The notes under the pieces were generated by a model, which saw only the letters and a program-made list of their open reading frames with translations, ran no database searches and was not told where the DNA came from. The position numbers and the translations under genes are program-made. Positions 12,801-22,500 of a DNA stretch of 64,000 nt are shown piece after piece. Numbering within the stretch: the first letter of the stretch is position 1; each line of letters starts with the position of its first letter. The DNA is from Owenia fusiformis (lineage: Eukaryota > Annelida > Polychaeta > Sabellida > Oweniidae), in contig CAIIXF020000012.1 of the NCBI GenBank assembly GCA_903813345.2, positions 16,360,020 to 16,424,019 of the forward strand. The letters run 5' to 3'.

Positions 12801-15270
12801 TGTATTTTGAAACGTAATTTAAGGACATTTATCCTGCATTGTTTTCTTGTTCAATGCGTTCATTCTGTGGCGAATATACAAATCTTGCAAATACTAGCAA
12901 AAACTATGTGCAAATGAATCTAAGTTTTAAAACATAAGCAGATTAATGGCATTTTCGTCACTGATTTAACGGGAATTTATACGTAAATCGATCTAGCACT
13001 TTAAACATAAATGACAAATACTTTAGACTCGTTTTATATTTAATTCCTTACGCATTTATCATGTATAATTCAAAATATTTCGAGATAAAACAGATAATCA
13101 GGAGATTAAAAAGAAATATTATCACATGCTCTGTAAAATTCCAGTAATCTGATTGGTTGATTACCGTGTGAGTTTTCCCGTCTCACACGGCCGTCTCACA
13201 CGTTACTAGAGGCAACCAGTGATGATCAATAGCAACGATGTGACGTCACTGATTATATCACTTCTAGCTAAGGAAAACAATATGACGTCATACTATTTCA
13301 CAAACAAGTACGAATACAACGGTATGACGTCATATTGTTTCAAAGCGAAATCAAAAATTATAATAGTTACCAGAAGTACTGAACACAATCATAACTGACC
13401 AAATCAAAATGCTTCAAAATTCCTAGACATGTGATAAAATCGTCATCACACGTTTCAGCTTATGTGATACAGGAAATATTCCACTCGGGTAACAATGTAT
13501 CACCACTCAAGCTTCGCTTTCGTGGATGATACAGTATTACCTTTCGTGGAATATTTCCTGTATCACATGCTGAAACGTGTGATAACTGATAAACCACAAA
13601 CTGCGCGCCTATTTTAGCCAGAAATTATAAACTGTGATCATACACTATTAAATCTACATATTATCATTGAAATTTTTACAGAGGCACGTAAAGGTGTTTT
13701 TCATATAGCTTTGGAAATTTTGCTTTATCGTCAGATTTTATGAGATTTTCATATTGAAAGTCAAAATGTATAATAGAAGTGACAATTAAGTTGGGAACGA
13801 AAGAAAGTATTTCATTTTCAGATCACCACTTGGTGGATGGACTCTCATAGTGTTTCAATTACAGGGTTCTACTATTAGACACAAATGTGCCTTACATATG
13901 GCGCTTACGTTTTCTAATAATACAAAACAAGCTTGGATAGGCAATTAGGCACGCAGTTTGGGAAATACATGTGCATATAGGCGCGCAGTTTGGCAAGAAA
14001 AATGTTTAAATCACGTGTATGGCGTATTATCGTTTTGAACACAAACTATGCGCTTTAATCAGATGGAGTGATCCTATATATTCTAGCATACACAGACACA
14101 ATGGCTGAATAAACGGCATATGACGATAAACATACAAAGATATAACTTTACACTGTAAATTTTGAGCACAGAAGTTAGTTAAGACCCTTGTATTAAGATA
14201 ACTAGGTTAACATCGGGAAAAACATTGAGTACTAAGAGCAAATTAAGTTCATCTTCACAGAATGGTACTATCTATAGAACGAGACTAACCTTGTATTTTT
14301 CGTATTTTGGCTCTTTTTGGGAGTCGTATCCTCCCCGTCTTCAATTTTGAAATATGCGCGCAGTTTGTCAGAGTTTCAAACTGCGTGCCTAGTAGGCACG
14401 CTGCTTGACATGGGCATCGTGAGCTACATGCACACAAATAGGTAAGCTATTATGCAGTAAGAATTGAATGTGTTCATGTGTGTGCTTTAGGTTACCAGTC
14501 CTACAAGGTCCCCTTCGCACAAACAATCATCGTAAGACCCGGGGATGTTACAGGAAGACACACAGCGGGTCAAAGGAATCTTGCACACTCAGCTTCGAAT
14601 AGTGAGTTTATCGTTTTCAATCTACAAGATAACTCTCTACCAACTGGGAAAATTCTAACTGGAGCCAAGAGTTGTTGCCGGATGTTTCCTCTAATGGCAT
14701 TTAGCCAACCAGGTATTCATCTTTGCTTGTTAGGATATATAGGGTATATGAGTTGACACTTAGTTTTGAGGTTTCTTTACAGTTTTTGGTCCTCTTCCTT
14801 TGGCACGACCTGTGCTTAGATATATTTTTTATCTGAATGTTTTTCTAGCTACACCCATTGTCTTCAACATGAAACATGGTGACGGACCTCTCCTGGAAAG
14901 GAACACACACATACTTACGGATGGTGAGCTCAACACCTGCGTTGACATCAAGATTGGAACCACCCTGAAATTTGACGAAGCCAATTCCGGTTACTCTGAA
15001 TACAGCATCGCTGTATACATGCGAGGTTTCAATGATTGCGTTTCGACTCACAACAACACTATCCATGTGTATCAAGAAACAATGGTAACTGGCGACTTCA
15101 TTGGATCATATAAAACCTGTGATTTTCTGGACTCTAAATATGTAGAAACACCAAGTGGTTATGTAACTGGTTGTATGTGGAGTTGTGGGTGCGAAGCGAA
15201 TGTTTGCAGCAAAGGCTATGTCTCAATTCTTGCCAAGAAAACACTGTGTGAGTTGTACATAAAATATTAA
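780..15270 (+). CDS. Gene A: secreted multidomain lectin-like protein (AbfB-like + unknown domain + fucolectin-like C-terminus), six exons
   Basis: Six exons (780-806, 2122-2179, 4589-4999, 5750-5986, 14491-14712, 14849-15270) join with compatible phases (0,1,1,1,1) into 1377 nt, or 458 aa plus TAA. Residues 10-27 are hydrophobic (GWVSLAVILHTLATLA) and form a signal peptide, so the product is probably secreted. Residues about 79-165 match the AbfB pattern: an aromatic PGYFLRS followed about 38 residues later by KHVRHAGG, with DASFFL at the end. AbfB is an arabinose-binding beta-trefoil (CBM42). Residues 166-318 contain WRPLPDGRYILVGKN and PGDVTG; I do not recognise this domain by name. Residues 319-458 are cysteine-rich with LTDGELNTC and end in TLCELYIKY, like the last strand of fucolectin/F5-8 domains. 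No catalytic residues are evident, so a sugar-binding role is inferred. Family assignments come from pattern memory, without a database search. Confidence 0.78.
2122..2179 (+). CDS. Gene A exon 2 (hydrophobic core of signal peptide)
   Basis: The acceptor is tgacgtttcag and the donor GTGGGT. It encodes GWVSLAVILHTLATLAESS and ends in phase 1. The hydrophobic run followed by AESSG is typical of a cleaved secretion signal. Confidence 0.7.
2310..2600. repeat. Three-copy tandem repeat, about 107 bp, in gene A intron 2
   Basis: The motif TTCTTAAAAACG recurs at 2361, 2468 and, degraded, at 2574. The flanking phrases (TTTATTTGTGCCTC / TTTATTTATACCTC, then TTTGTTAT) repeat with it. The small open frame across it is a by-product. 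Confidence 0.7.
3404..4215. repeat. Degenerate dispersed/tandem repeat with GTCCGTCC-like start
   Basis: It opens with a run of TCTGTCCGTTCGTT-like words, then GGGTAATAACTCAAATACCAG. After that, units of roughly 190-240 bp repeat phrases such as TTCAAGATGGCCGC, TGAATTTCAAAATGGC and GATATGCTGATGCCTA. The same opening occurs at about 18600-18690 and, reversed, at 60590-60690, so it is one dispersed family. Confidence 0.65.
4589..4999 (+). CDS. Gene A exon 3 (AbfB-like beta-trefoil segment)
   Basis: The acceptor is ttgaagtaatag and the donor GTAAGA. The 411-nt exon is open throughout and begins in phase 1 (G+GT). It holds most of the AbfB-like domain: two successive repeats with aromatic-PG/GT, a Y or F, and R-H/S motifs (PGYFLRSFNGYLSIE and PGTYAIESA...VRHAGG). 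The open frame runs on past the donor to 5127, but the next exon fits the phase at 4999. Confidence 0.85.
5348..5482. repeat. Foldback (hairpin) element in gene A intron 3
   Basis: The arms GATTTGAAGTGCAATACAGG and its complement face each other around about 60 bp. Flanks at 5169-5210 and 5600-5642 share a diverged direct repeat (ACATAGCG...AATACACATA). This has the form of a small non-autonomous element. Confidence 0.7.
5750..5986 (+). CDS. Gene A exon 4 (unknown domain, first half)
   Basis: The acceptor is ttttatttcag and the donor GTGAGT, phase 1 to phase 1. It encodes YPIHAMGG near the start and later WRPLPDGRYILVGKN. I have an impression of similar domains in other marine invertebrates but cannot name the family. 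Confidence 0.82.
6013..6188. mobile_element. Foldback MITE, about 176 bp
   Basis: The arms TTTTCGCGAATG...GGATTAACTTAC (6015-6061) and GTAGGTTAATCCGATAGCC...CATTCGCGAATAAAA (6140-6188) are inverted copies of each other, about 48 bp long with several mismatches. Confidence 0.75.
6540..7225. repeat. 22-bp minisatellite
   Basis: About 30 variable copies of GTTCACTATTGTTCAGTAGCAC occupy the stretch inside gene A intron 4. Variants such as GTTCACTAGCATG form interspersed higher-order patterns. No open frame. Confidence 0.9.
7277..7888. mobile_element. Long-TIR element, about 610 bp
   Basis: Arms of about 205 bp (7277-7480 and 7686-7888) are inverted. They start TTTAAAGGAATATTCC and include GGAAGTGATGTCATCGACTC against GAGTTGATGACATCACTTCC. 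Divergence between arms is moderate. No transposase is present. Confidence 0.85.
8040..8530 (-). repeat. Dispersed repeat, inverted relative of 30820-32060
   Basis: Read on the minus strand, the phrases CATGATCTAACGTG (complement), TCCAGTCTCCAAGTCCATAG and CAATTCACAA match 30820-31160, and 8040-8180 matches 31970-32060. Here the sequence is continuous; at 31169-31967 it is interrupted by another element. The small open frames are not conserved. Confidence 0.75.
8531..9430. other. Gene A intron 4, no recognisable feature
   Basis: AT-rich intron sequence. I see no open frame, strong repeat or splice-bounded exon. Confidence 0.4.
9944..10605. mobile_element. Third-level inverted-repeat element, left
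   Basis: Arms of about 160 bp: TGACTTTATTTCCAATACCTCC with TTTCCCATTGG on the left, and their complements at 10450-10605. It sits beside a separate third-level element inside the same host element. Confidence 0.8.
10614..11631. mobile_element. Third-level TIR element, right, with AAAGCG arrays
   Basis: The ends AAGCTACGTTCATACCAACG and CGTTGGTGTGAACATAGCTT are inverted. The interior carries dozens of AAAGCGTAACAAAGCTT-like words. They point one way at 10640-10890, are inverted at 10915-11140, then return at 11390-11600. The ends match the small foldback MITEs at 34518 and 34727. Confidence 0.8.
11907..12698. other. Gene A intron 4 stretch with a weak inverted pair
   Basis: Short inverted similarity links TTAAAGCCCCCGTCTAAAG (about 11928) with TTTATATGGGGACTTTAA (about 12605). 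This may be a decayed TIR element. There is nothing else clear here. Confidence 0.35.
12699..14424. mobile_element. 1.7-kb TIR element with AAACTGCGTGCCT motifs
   Basis: The left end GCTACACGGTGCCCATGTCA and the right end TGACATGGGCATCGTGAGC are inverted. Subterminal copies of CAAACTGCGYGCCT occur in both directions along the element (12762, 13597, 13945, 13979, 14348, 14376). Sequences related to its left 300 bp occur at about 59580-60000 and 61440-61570. Confidence 0.85.
13441..13587. repeat. Foldback inside the 12699-14424 element
   Basis: CACACGTTTCAGCTTATGTGATACAGGAAATATTCCAC-type arms (13446-13490 and 13538-13582) are nearly perfect complements around a loop of about 45 bp. Confidence 0.8.
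14491..14712 (+). CDS. Gene A exon 5 (unknown domain, second half)
   Basis: The acceptor is tgtgtgctttag and the donor GTATTC, phase 1 to phase 1. It continues the exon 4 domain with VRPGDVTGRHTAGQRN and a CC pair. An internal GTGAGT at 14600 could serve as an alternative donor, but the reading frame stays open through it. The intron before it (5987-14490, 8.5 kb) is full of mobile elements. Confidence 0.75.
14849..15270 (+). CDS. Gene A exon 6 (C-terminal Gal-binding-like domain and stop)
   Basis: The acceptor is gaatgtttttctag; the reading frame ends in TAA at 15268-15270. An alternative acceptor at 14781-14782 leads quickly to a stop and was not used. The domain has LTDGELNTCVDI, many cysteines and a final strand TLCELYIKY that resembles the LCEVEVY end of fucolectin/F5-8 domains. 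It looks like a complete terminal exon. Confidence 0.75.
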
Positions 15271-15283
15271 TATTGGGTACAAC

Positions 15284-15400
15284 AATATATTGTTGCCAAG
15301 GCAGCACTTTGTGAGGTAAATATCAAATATTAAAAGCCATTGGTTGTACGACAAAGGGTATATAGCAATTGTTGCCAAGGTCGGATATACATTATTGAAA
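15284..15400 (+). repeat. Duplicated 3' coding tail of gene A exon 6
   Basis: The segment from TTGCCAAG (about 15229) through the stop codon is repeated about 65 bp later, at 15294. Read in the same sense, the second copy gives AKAALCEVNIKY and its own TAA. A third, shorter start of the unit (TTGCCAAGGTCGG) follows at about 15374. The repeat lies just after the gene A stop, in the probable 3' UTR. Confidence 0.6.
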
Positions 15401-15490
15401 ACGGCAAGACAAATGAGACATTAAAAGTCCATCAACTCAAATGATGTATATTGTGTACAATTTTCAACAGAATATTTAATACCAGAGTAT

Positions 15491-15838
15491 TTGAACCTCT
15501 TTAACCAAGTGTGTAAAATAAAATCGGAATATCTTAAAATATGTAAAGCAATGATGCGACTTTCCGTAGATTGCCACAAACTTCGTATTAGAAATGATGG
15601 TATATGTTCAAGTTGTGATATGTATGAAGTTGAGTCAGTCCGTCTTTTTCTAATGACATACACAAAATGGCACGCCAAATTAAGGCTGATAACGGAGAAA
15701 TATAAACATGTACGAGAAAATATAAACGAAATAGAAATTTCATTTGCTTATTCGGGCGTAGAGGTTTCACAATATGATATCATAAACATGATCTATAGAA
15801 AACATGATGGTAAGACGGTCCCAAATAATGCACTGTAA
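15491..15838 (+). pseudogene. Possible LINE ORF2 tail remnant
   Basis: A 115-codon open frame contains RIRNDGICSSCDMYEVESV, which resembles the CxxC zinc-ribbon region (CxxC...E...HFL..C) at the end of non-LTR reverse transcriptases. The later His/Cys pair is not obvious and no RT catalytic core precedes it. It is a short 5'-truncated remnant at best. An AATAAA at 15517-15522 lies in it and could also serve gene A. Confidence 0.4.
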
Positions 15839-15839
15839 C

Positions 15840-16226
15840 TACTAAAGGCTGATTAAACAACTCCATCTAACATTGTAAATAACAATTTATTCATTTGTAC
15901 ATTTATTCGCACGGTAACATCGATGATATCTCACTGTCCTTACCACATTTTCATGTAAATAAGTTTATAAAATACTCAAATACTGGCAAATAAAGTAATA
16001 ATGATACAGTTAGAATATGAGTATAATCAAGTATAGATGTTATTTAATGGGAGGTTTTTGATACAGGGTATATCTGAGGGGAAATTCAATATATTTACCC
16101 GAGAGACAGTAGGGATCCCCTTAGGAACTCTAGGGTTAATGGGGCAAAACGGTACCGTACCCCTAAAACATATCGCTGAGCTCTATTATGAATATTATGA
16201 AGCAATTCTGCTTTGAGCTTTTTATA
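15840..16226. other. Intergenic stretch between genes A and B
   Basis: No open frame or repeat was recognised. An AATAAA at 15989-15994 might serve gene A with a long 3' UTR. Confidence 0.3.
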
Positions 16227-16833
16227 TACAGGGTGTCAAATAAATCCCTTCCCCCCCTCTACAGCCAAAACCAAGATATATGGTACAAATTGTGATATAT
16301 CATTGGAATTTGGAAAGGTCTTCTAAAGTTACATTGATTAGCATATATCCGACATATGTCAATCAATCTCAAATTTTTTTACATTGTATCAATTGAGGTG
16401 ACCATAGGCCCAGAAACATGGCAATTTTACGTATTTTGCAGGATTTTAAGAATCGTGTATAAGAAATTTAAGTTAACGGACCTGAAGATGACTACATATG
16501 TGAATGGCAATGAATTTAACAAATCTCTCGGTCAGGTTAGATGTGTAGATATTAGAGGTGCAAGGAAAGTGGTGAAAACCTTTTTGTAACAAGTATAATG
16601 TGAAAAAGTTTAACTTTTTCACATATTTCTGAGGTCATATCTTTTTAATTTTGACGCAAAAAAGCTGCTTAAATGAGGGTACGCTAAATATAAAGGTGAA
16701 TTTCATCCAAATACTTGAGAGTTGATGAGTTAACATAACTTTGGATGATCTTTCCAATGGCATATCACACTTGGTACCATCTATTAAGGTTTTAGCTGTA
16801 GCAAGGGGGACGGGACTTATTTGACACCCTGTA
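16227..16833. mobile_element. TA-flanked TIR element, about 607 bp
   Basis: The ends TACAGGGTGTCAAATAAATC and GACTTATTTGACACCCTGTA are inverted. Internal arms share GATATATCATTGGAATTTGG-like words with their complements near 16750. Mariner-like MITE form, no transposase. Confidence 0.85.
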
Positions 16834-18590
16834 GATGTCACTGTTATATATTTCTGTTTTTCATTACTAAGTATAGATGGCTCTATTTCAAGGTAAATAA
16901 CCACAGCACAAGCTGTGGAACTTTAGTTTTAGTTCTGATTCTGAGGAGATACAGGGTATTCTGAATAGACATTGATAACTGGAGACTGAAAACAGGGGTC
17001 TTGAGTAAAGACTGAAGACAGTCTGTATATTATGTATATTGTAGAACTGAATTTGATGTTAAATAAAACGAAAAGCCGTATTTAAGCTTTATCAAACTGA
17101 CATTTTTGAGTTCGTTATTTCTATATCAAGCACCAATAAATTTATGAACCTACACACATTAAGGCGTCAATTAATACCTGTGGAAAGTACATGTTTATCA
17201 TATCCCCAGTCCCCTGCTGCATAATTCATTACTGATAATACACATGAATTGTACAATTTCGAAAAATGTGCCACGTTATCTGGACCAAATTAGTCACAAA
17301 TTGGGCCTAAATTTTGGAAAGGATTGGTATCGATATGGTGAACACTTTGAACGCACGTTTCTCTTAAACTAGTCATCAAAAAGTTTTGAAAATTTTACAC
17401 ATCGTCAATTGAATGGTCATCTTTTGAATGGTAACAATATAATTTGAAAAATAAATATGTATTTTTCTCTATATTGTTTTAGAAAACACATCAGACACTT
17501 ATTTTGCTCTTGGTATCATATGTTCGGTAGGAAATGAAATATCTATCCGAACCTCATTGGAACAAAATGACATAAACACAACGTGGTGATAAACACAACA
17601 ACATTTTCTGGGCCCATCTTAGAACGGGGAGGTCCGGACCCCATTGGTGGATGAACCCGCCAGTGAAAGGACAATCCTGAAATCCAAAGGGGAAGGGACA
17701 AAACAAACGTCCGCGCTTGCACGGAGAAAAAAATTGGGCCCACATTTAAAAAACTGCCCAGTAACGCCAGTTTTTATTTTTAATCTAAATTGCCAGTTTA
17801 TGTGGGGAAAAGCAGGTTTTCCTTCAAGAAAGCAAAAAAGGTAGGTCCACATTTTTAGGAGATATCATGCTCGTACGAGCCCACCGAGCCCCCCCCCCCT
17901 GGTTACGGACCTGCTAATAGGGAGATTAAGTTACACGTTTTTAAGCGAACTTGTACGTGAACGTGTAGAATTGTGTTCCTCTTGGAATAAGTTCTTCCCT
18001 TTGTAGTATTCATTCGCCCAATTCAGTATAAAGTATTATAGTTGTAATTACCGCAGGTTCTTGAAAAATTCAATTGAGAGGTAGATAATAATCCCCGGTG
18101 TCATAAAATAATACGCATGGTACACGTACAAATTCTCCTAAAAACGTTACACTTAACTAAAGTATTAACGGCGTAATATATTTAAAACATTTAATTAAAC
18201 GTTTAGAAGAAAATCATATTTTGAAATTCATTTGGGAGATTTTCATTTTTTCAAATATTTGCATTTACCGCAATTTTATCAAAAGAGGGATACAATAAGA
18301 TGCGCCACTTACGGTTTCACGGTTCAGAAGGTCTTATATTTCAACTGAAATATCCACCAACACGACTGAGGTTTCAAACATTTTTAATGGATTTTTATTT
18401 CAGTTTAGGAGTCATACAATTTTATTATTACTAATTAAACGGTCATGTACAATTGACATGAATTGGTTTCAAAACATTATGCTCAATATCTTTGCTAGAC
18501 TATAATCCATCAATTACTCAGTAAAAGTAAATACTCTTTTGAATGATGTGTTAAAAACTTTTTTTATAAATCATTCGTTTAGTATTTATC
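16834..18590. other. Intergenic, low-complexity and unclassified
   Basis: Mostly unremarkable. At 17543-17852 several overlapping short frames on both strands cover a GC-richer stretch that ends in a C run and CTGGTTACGGACCTGC (17886-17916). A similar C-run/CTGGCTAAGGGCCTG end occurs at 47122-47166, so this is probably the end of a dispersed repeat. Confidence 0.4.
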
Positions 18591-18690
18591 CCAACGAAAG
18601 AAGTTTGGCAAGGATATAGTGAAGCCCTCCCTCCGTCCGTCAGTCAGTCCGTCTGTCCGTCCGGGCGATAACTCAAATACCGTTACCTAG
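18590..18690. repeat. GTCCGTCC-type dispersed repeat
   Basis: It contains CCCTCCCTCCGTCCGTCAGT and GGGCGATAACTCAAATACC, as at 3404 and (reversed) 60590-60690. Confidence 0.65.
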
Positions 18691-19189
18691 ATTTTTTCAA
18701 CATAAAAACAACAGTGTCACATAAAACATAAAAAGTTAATCGATAAGGCACTCCCTTGGTTGGACCAAGGCGAAGCTCTCTGTTAAGAAGTGAAGTCGAA
18801 CGAGTTCAAAGGGTATATTGTCATCAGGTGAAGTTAACATTTTGTGAGAACGGTATGGCAAAATGGAAAATTTGGGGTTTATTTGCCCATTTTGCGTCCC
18901 CATCCAATTAGATATTTCAATTTTTCTGTTTAAAAATATTAATTTCTTGAACGCTGTGAAGCGGGATGGGCGCTTATAAGAGGGTGGGAGATGGCGATTA
19001 CGGTACTTTGGTTAGGTATATCAGAATACATATATTTGTTAACTCTATAAAGGTATCATAAACACTTTTAAGACAATATAGTCGATAATTACTAATTGTT
19101 CGTTTATGGATGATACAAATCATATCTAAAAATAGGAATAATAAATTGCGGAAAGGTACTGTATATGACGATTGTTTCAATCTAAATTA

Positions 19190-19195
19190 TTTATT
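19190..19195 (-). promoter_or_regulatory. Candidate poly(A) signal for gene B
   Basis: The minus strand reads AATAAA about 100 nt after the gene B stop codon. It is the first canonical hexamer downstream of the stop and sits at a normal distance for a short 3' UTR. Confidence 0.5.
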
Positions 19196-19295
19196 GTGTC
19201 AATATATTACACTAACAATTATAAGGAGGGCATTATTTCAATACGCAATGTTGTGATGCAATTCATCTTGCGTTAACTGCAACTTGAATTTTAAA

Positions 19296-19560
19296 TCACG
19301 GCAATGTGAACGCATAAACATGGTCACTTAGATAAGGGAACATTCCGAAGAAATTGTTTCCGCCTGCAGTGAGAACAATATACTGCTTCCCATCAATTCT
19401 GTAAGTTATGGGGTTTCCCGCACCCATTCCTGCCATTGGATCTGGTGATTTGTAGAGCAGCTCGCCGGTGTCAATATTAAACACCCGAAGGTGTCGATCG
19501 TCCGTATTACCAGCTATTACGATCCCTCCTGCGGTAACTAGAATGCCGCCAGAGTACCAA
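19296..19560 (-). CDS. Gene B exon 15 (C-terminus and stop)
   Basis: The acceptor is gattctttttcag; the TGA stop is at 19298-19296. It encodes GGILVTAGGIVIAGNTDDRH, LRVFNIDTGELLYKS, ITYRIDGKQYIVLTAGG and ends HVYAFTLP. The M-TY..DGKQY.V..AGG motif is the usual C-terminal signature. Confidence 0.92.
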
Positions 19561-22500
19561 CTGAAAAAGAATCAATTCAGCTTTTGATCAAGATATTGAG
19601 AGAGCTTCGTCTCTAAAGAGATTTTAGTGCTAATGAAACCAGCAAATTACTATGAAGGAAGGGAGACATATTTTGATACATCAAAATTACATTACACGTT
19701 TTATATGCTCTTAATATTCTAGCAAATAATGATATAATGAGTAATTGCCGATTTACAGACCACTTTTATACGGGTTTGACGATACTAATCCCATCGCCCC
19801 TTATCAAAAGAATATATATCAAAAAGTATGATTGAGACAGTGAGGTCGCATTTACCTTGATCCGTCGTCTTCTGTGGATTCTGGAAAGTTGGAAGTTGTG
19901 CCGTGCGGAACGCTCCAAAGTTTACGGCCATTTGTCAGATCCACAGCGTGCAACTCGCCCCATGGTGGTTCGTAACACCTCTCCTTGAGTTTTAGAACAC
20001 CGTAACAATCCGCAAAGGGAACACCGACACTGTCTTTGTACTTGAATGCTTGACACCATGACGGCACCGATGACGAATTTTTGGGTAGCAACTGATAAAC
20101 TAAACATATAATAGTAGAAATGATTTGTCAGTTGCTCACAGATTTTCGATTTAATTTTCCCATTTCCACAAGTTGAAATTAAAAATAAACTGAACAACAC
20201 TGATGTTTATCACACAGATATACATGACAAGTACTGTATCAGTGCTAATTTTGCCTAATCATTTAATTTGCATATTGCCTAATTTTTGCAAGGTTCGGAT
20301 AATTGATTATAATGTCAGAAATATCATTTTCCTAATGTTATCCAATAAGGAGTTTCTTGTCATCAGAAAAATTAAAATTAGGAAAATGAAAATGAAAATT
20401 TGACCACTCGGCAAATTAACCACTCGGATTGCGACGTACCATATTCTATTCATCAGGTGTTGAACTTGAAGAGTTGTCATTTTCACTTTGAGAACACATC
20501 TATATACCACCTTTAACCATTGAGTAATTCTGCTTATGATTTTGGTAAGTGTCCAATTTTCAAACGAATAATTGACATGACACATTATCACCACGAAGTT
20601 CAGAAAACGATGCCTCCACATCAATATGTCACACATCTATGTGGTGACATAAAAACAAATGACTATTTTGTTGAAGCAGTGATAAAATTAGGATAGTATT
20701 TACGATAAGCAAATGTTTGTGTTGCTGCCACGACAATACTTCTATCAGTGTTCAGGGCAACGCTGCCTCCTAGATTCATACCACCTGCTACTCCGGGTAT
20801 CCATAGTGAAGGCTTACTTATTCTTGCGGATGAATATATCTGGAATCGAAACATTTTGATCTGACAGTTACATTAAGTGTTCGTTTCATAAGATTATCTG
20901 ATTATCACTGGTGGGTGTGTCAGTTTGCATTCCAATAAAGTTACATATTCCATAATGACCAATCACAATAAATGTGAGTTCATCTTTCGACCAATTAAAA
21001 TAGTATATAGAGCTATTACTGTAACGGTTTGTACTTATCACTCGGTGTAACCAAATCCGAGAATATGATGATCATTCATAACCATCTTTATCGTTATGTT
21101 ATTGTTACATGTAGGTTCGGGAGAGGGTGTTCGTTATAGTCGTTTACAAATATATTTGCAATGGAATAGAGATTGGGGACATCAATCATTGATGGTCATA
21201 ATATTACACATTCACGTTAAAGTACATGCAAAAACTTAATCTCCCTAATATGGCATACCTCTCCAATGGGATCAACCCCAGAACTGTTTATAAAGTCAAC
21301 ACAAGTTTGCTCTTGGTCACTCGTTCTTCCCCATAAATCTTTGCCTGGTCGCAAGTCAATTGAGGTCTTTGCCAATCTCAGGAAATCATCAATAGGGAAA
21401 GGTTGTGTTGGACTCAGGATCTCCCCTGGTACCTAGAGCATTATTTACATTATTGCTTAAGGCCCCCTCACATATGAGCGAAACCCCCTAAATGTCAACT
21501 TGCGTATAATGGCGAATAGAACATGAATCAAATTCGTTCTCATTAGTATATGTACGTGGCAGTACGTCGAACATAGGTGGTGGTGTTCGTTTGGATGCGT
21601 TTGTGAGCGTTTACATCCGTTGAAATTAGTCTTATTCGTCAGAAAATTTTGAACATGTTTAAAAATTTGCAGCGAATAAAAGTTTCGCTTGTCATTCGTT
21701 GTAATGCGTTTCAATGCGTTAACGATCGGTAAATCTTCGCATAGGCTGCGTCAACGTACCTCAAGTCGCGTTACACGGGTCCATATCTGACTTTTCCTGT
21801 CAGGTCATGATTACCTAATTTGGTTTCAAGCGAACGAGAACGATCCCATTACGAATCTTTGCGACAGTTGGCGAACATGTACGAACAGTAACGAATACTT
21901 ACGCATTGAAAATGGAGGTATTGCTTCTGTAAATAGCTTTAAAATCTCGTTTTAAAGTTATTTGTATAGATTTAGCTTTTCGAAAAGCTTCGTTCAGATT
22001 CGGTAGCATACGCACAATTGCGCTTAAGTTCGCATGTTTGCGTTGTTAATCGCTGAGGTGGAGATCAACGTTTTTGCGAGACCCAACGCATCTCTTGAAT
22101 AAAAGTAGCCATTCGTCACACTTCGTAAATCATTCCCAACAAATAGTTATCTAACATTACCAATCGTTATGTTTTGAAATTATGTAACAGATGTTGTAAC
22201 ATTCTCTCCCAAGATTCATCAGAATTGACAAAGGACGAGTGTCTTTAAGACCCCATATTAGCCCCCAAGATATTTAAAAGAAATCGTATAGGTTATCAAA
22301 GAAGGGAATTTGTTTGATAACCAGATCCAAAGATTAGGTCATTCTGACATTTATATTTCAAAATATAGGTCATTCTATTAACATGTATAGAATGACCTTT
22401 TGAAGGAAATATCACTCTTTTCACATCATTATTGTCACTGTTTCTAATTAATTATTATCAAAATAATCATTATTTACAGTCCTTCAAGACTTTTTTAAAT

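Noticed and set aside
14783-14848. Earlier acceptor for gene A exon 6 at 14781-14782
   Set aside because: In the required phase it runs into a stop within 20 codons; the acceptor at 14847-14848 keeps the frame.
17543-17852. Four overlapping frames on both strands
   Set aside because: They are due to a GC-richer repeat end without stops; no motif, start context or splice pattern.
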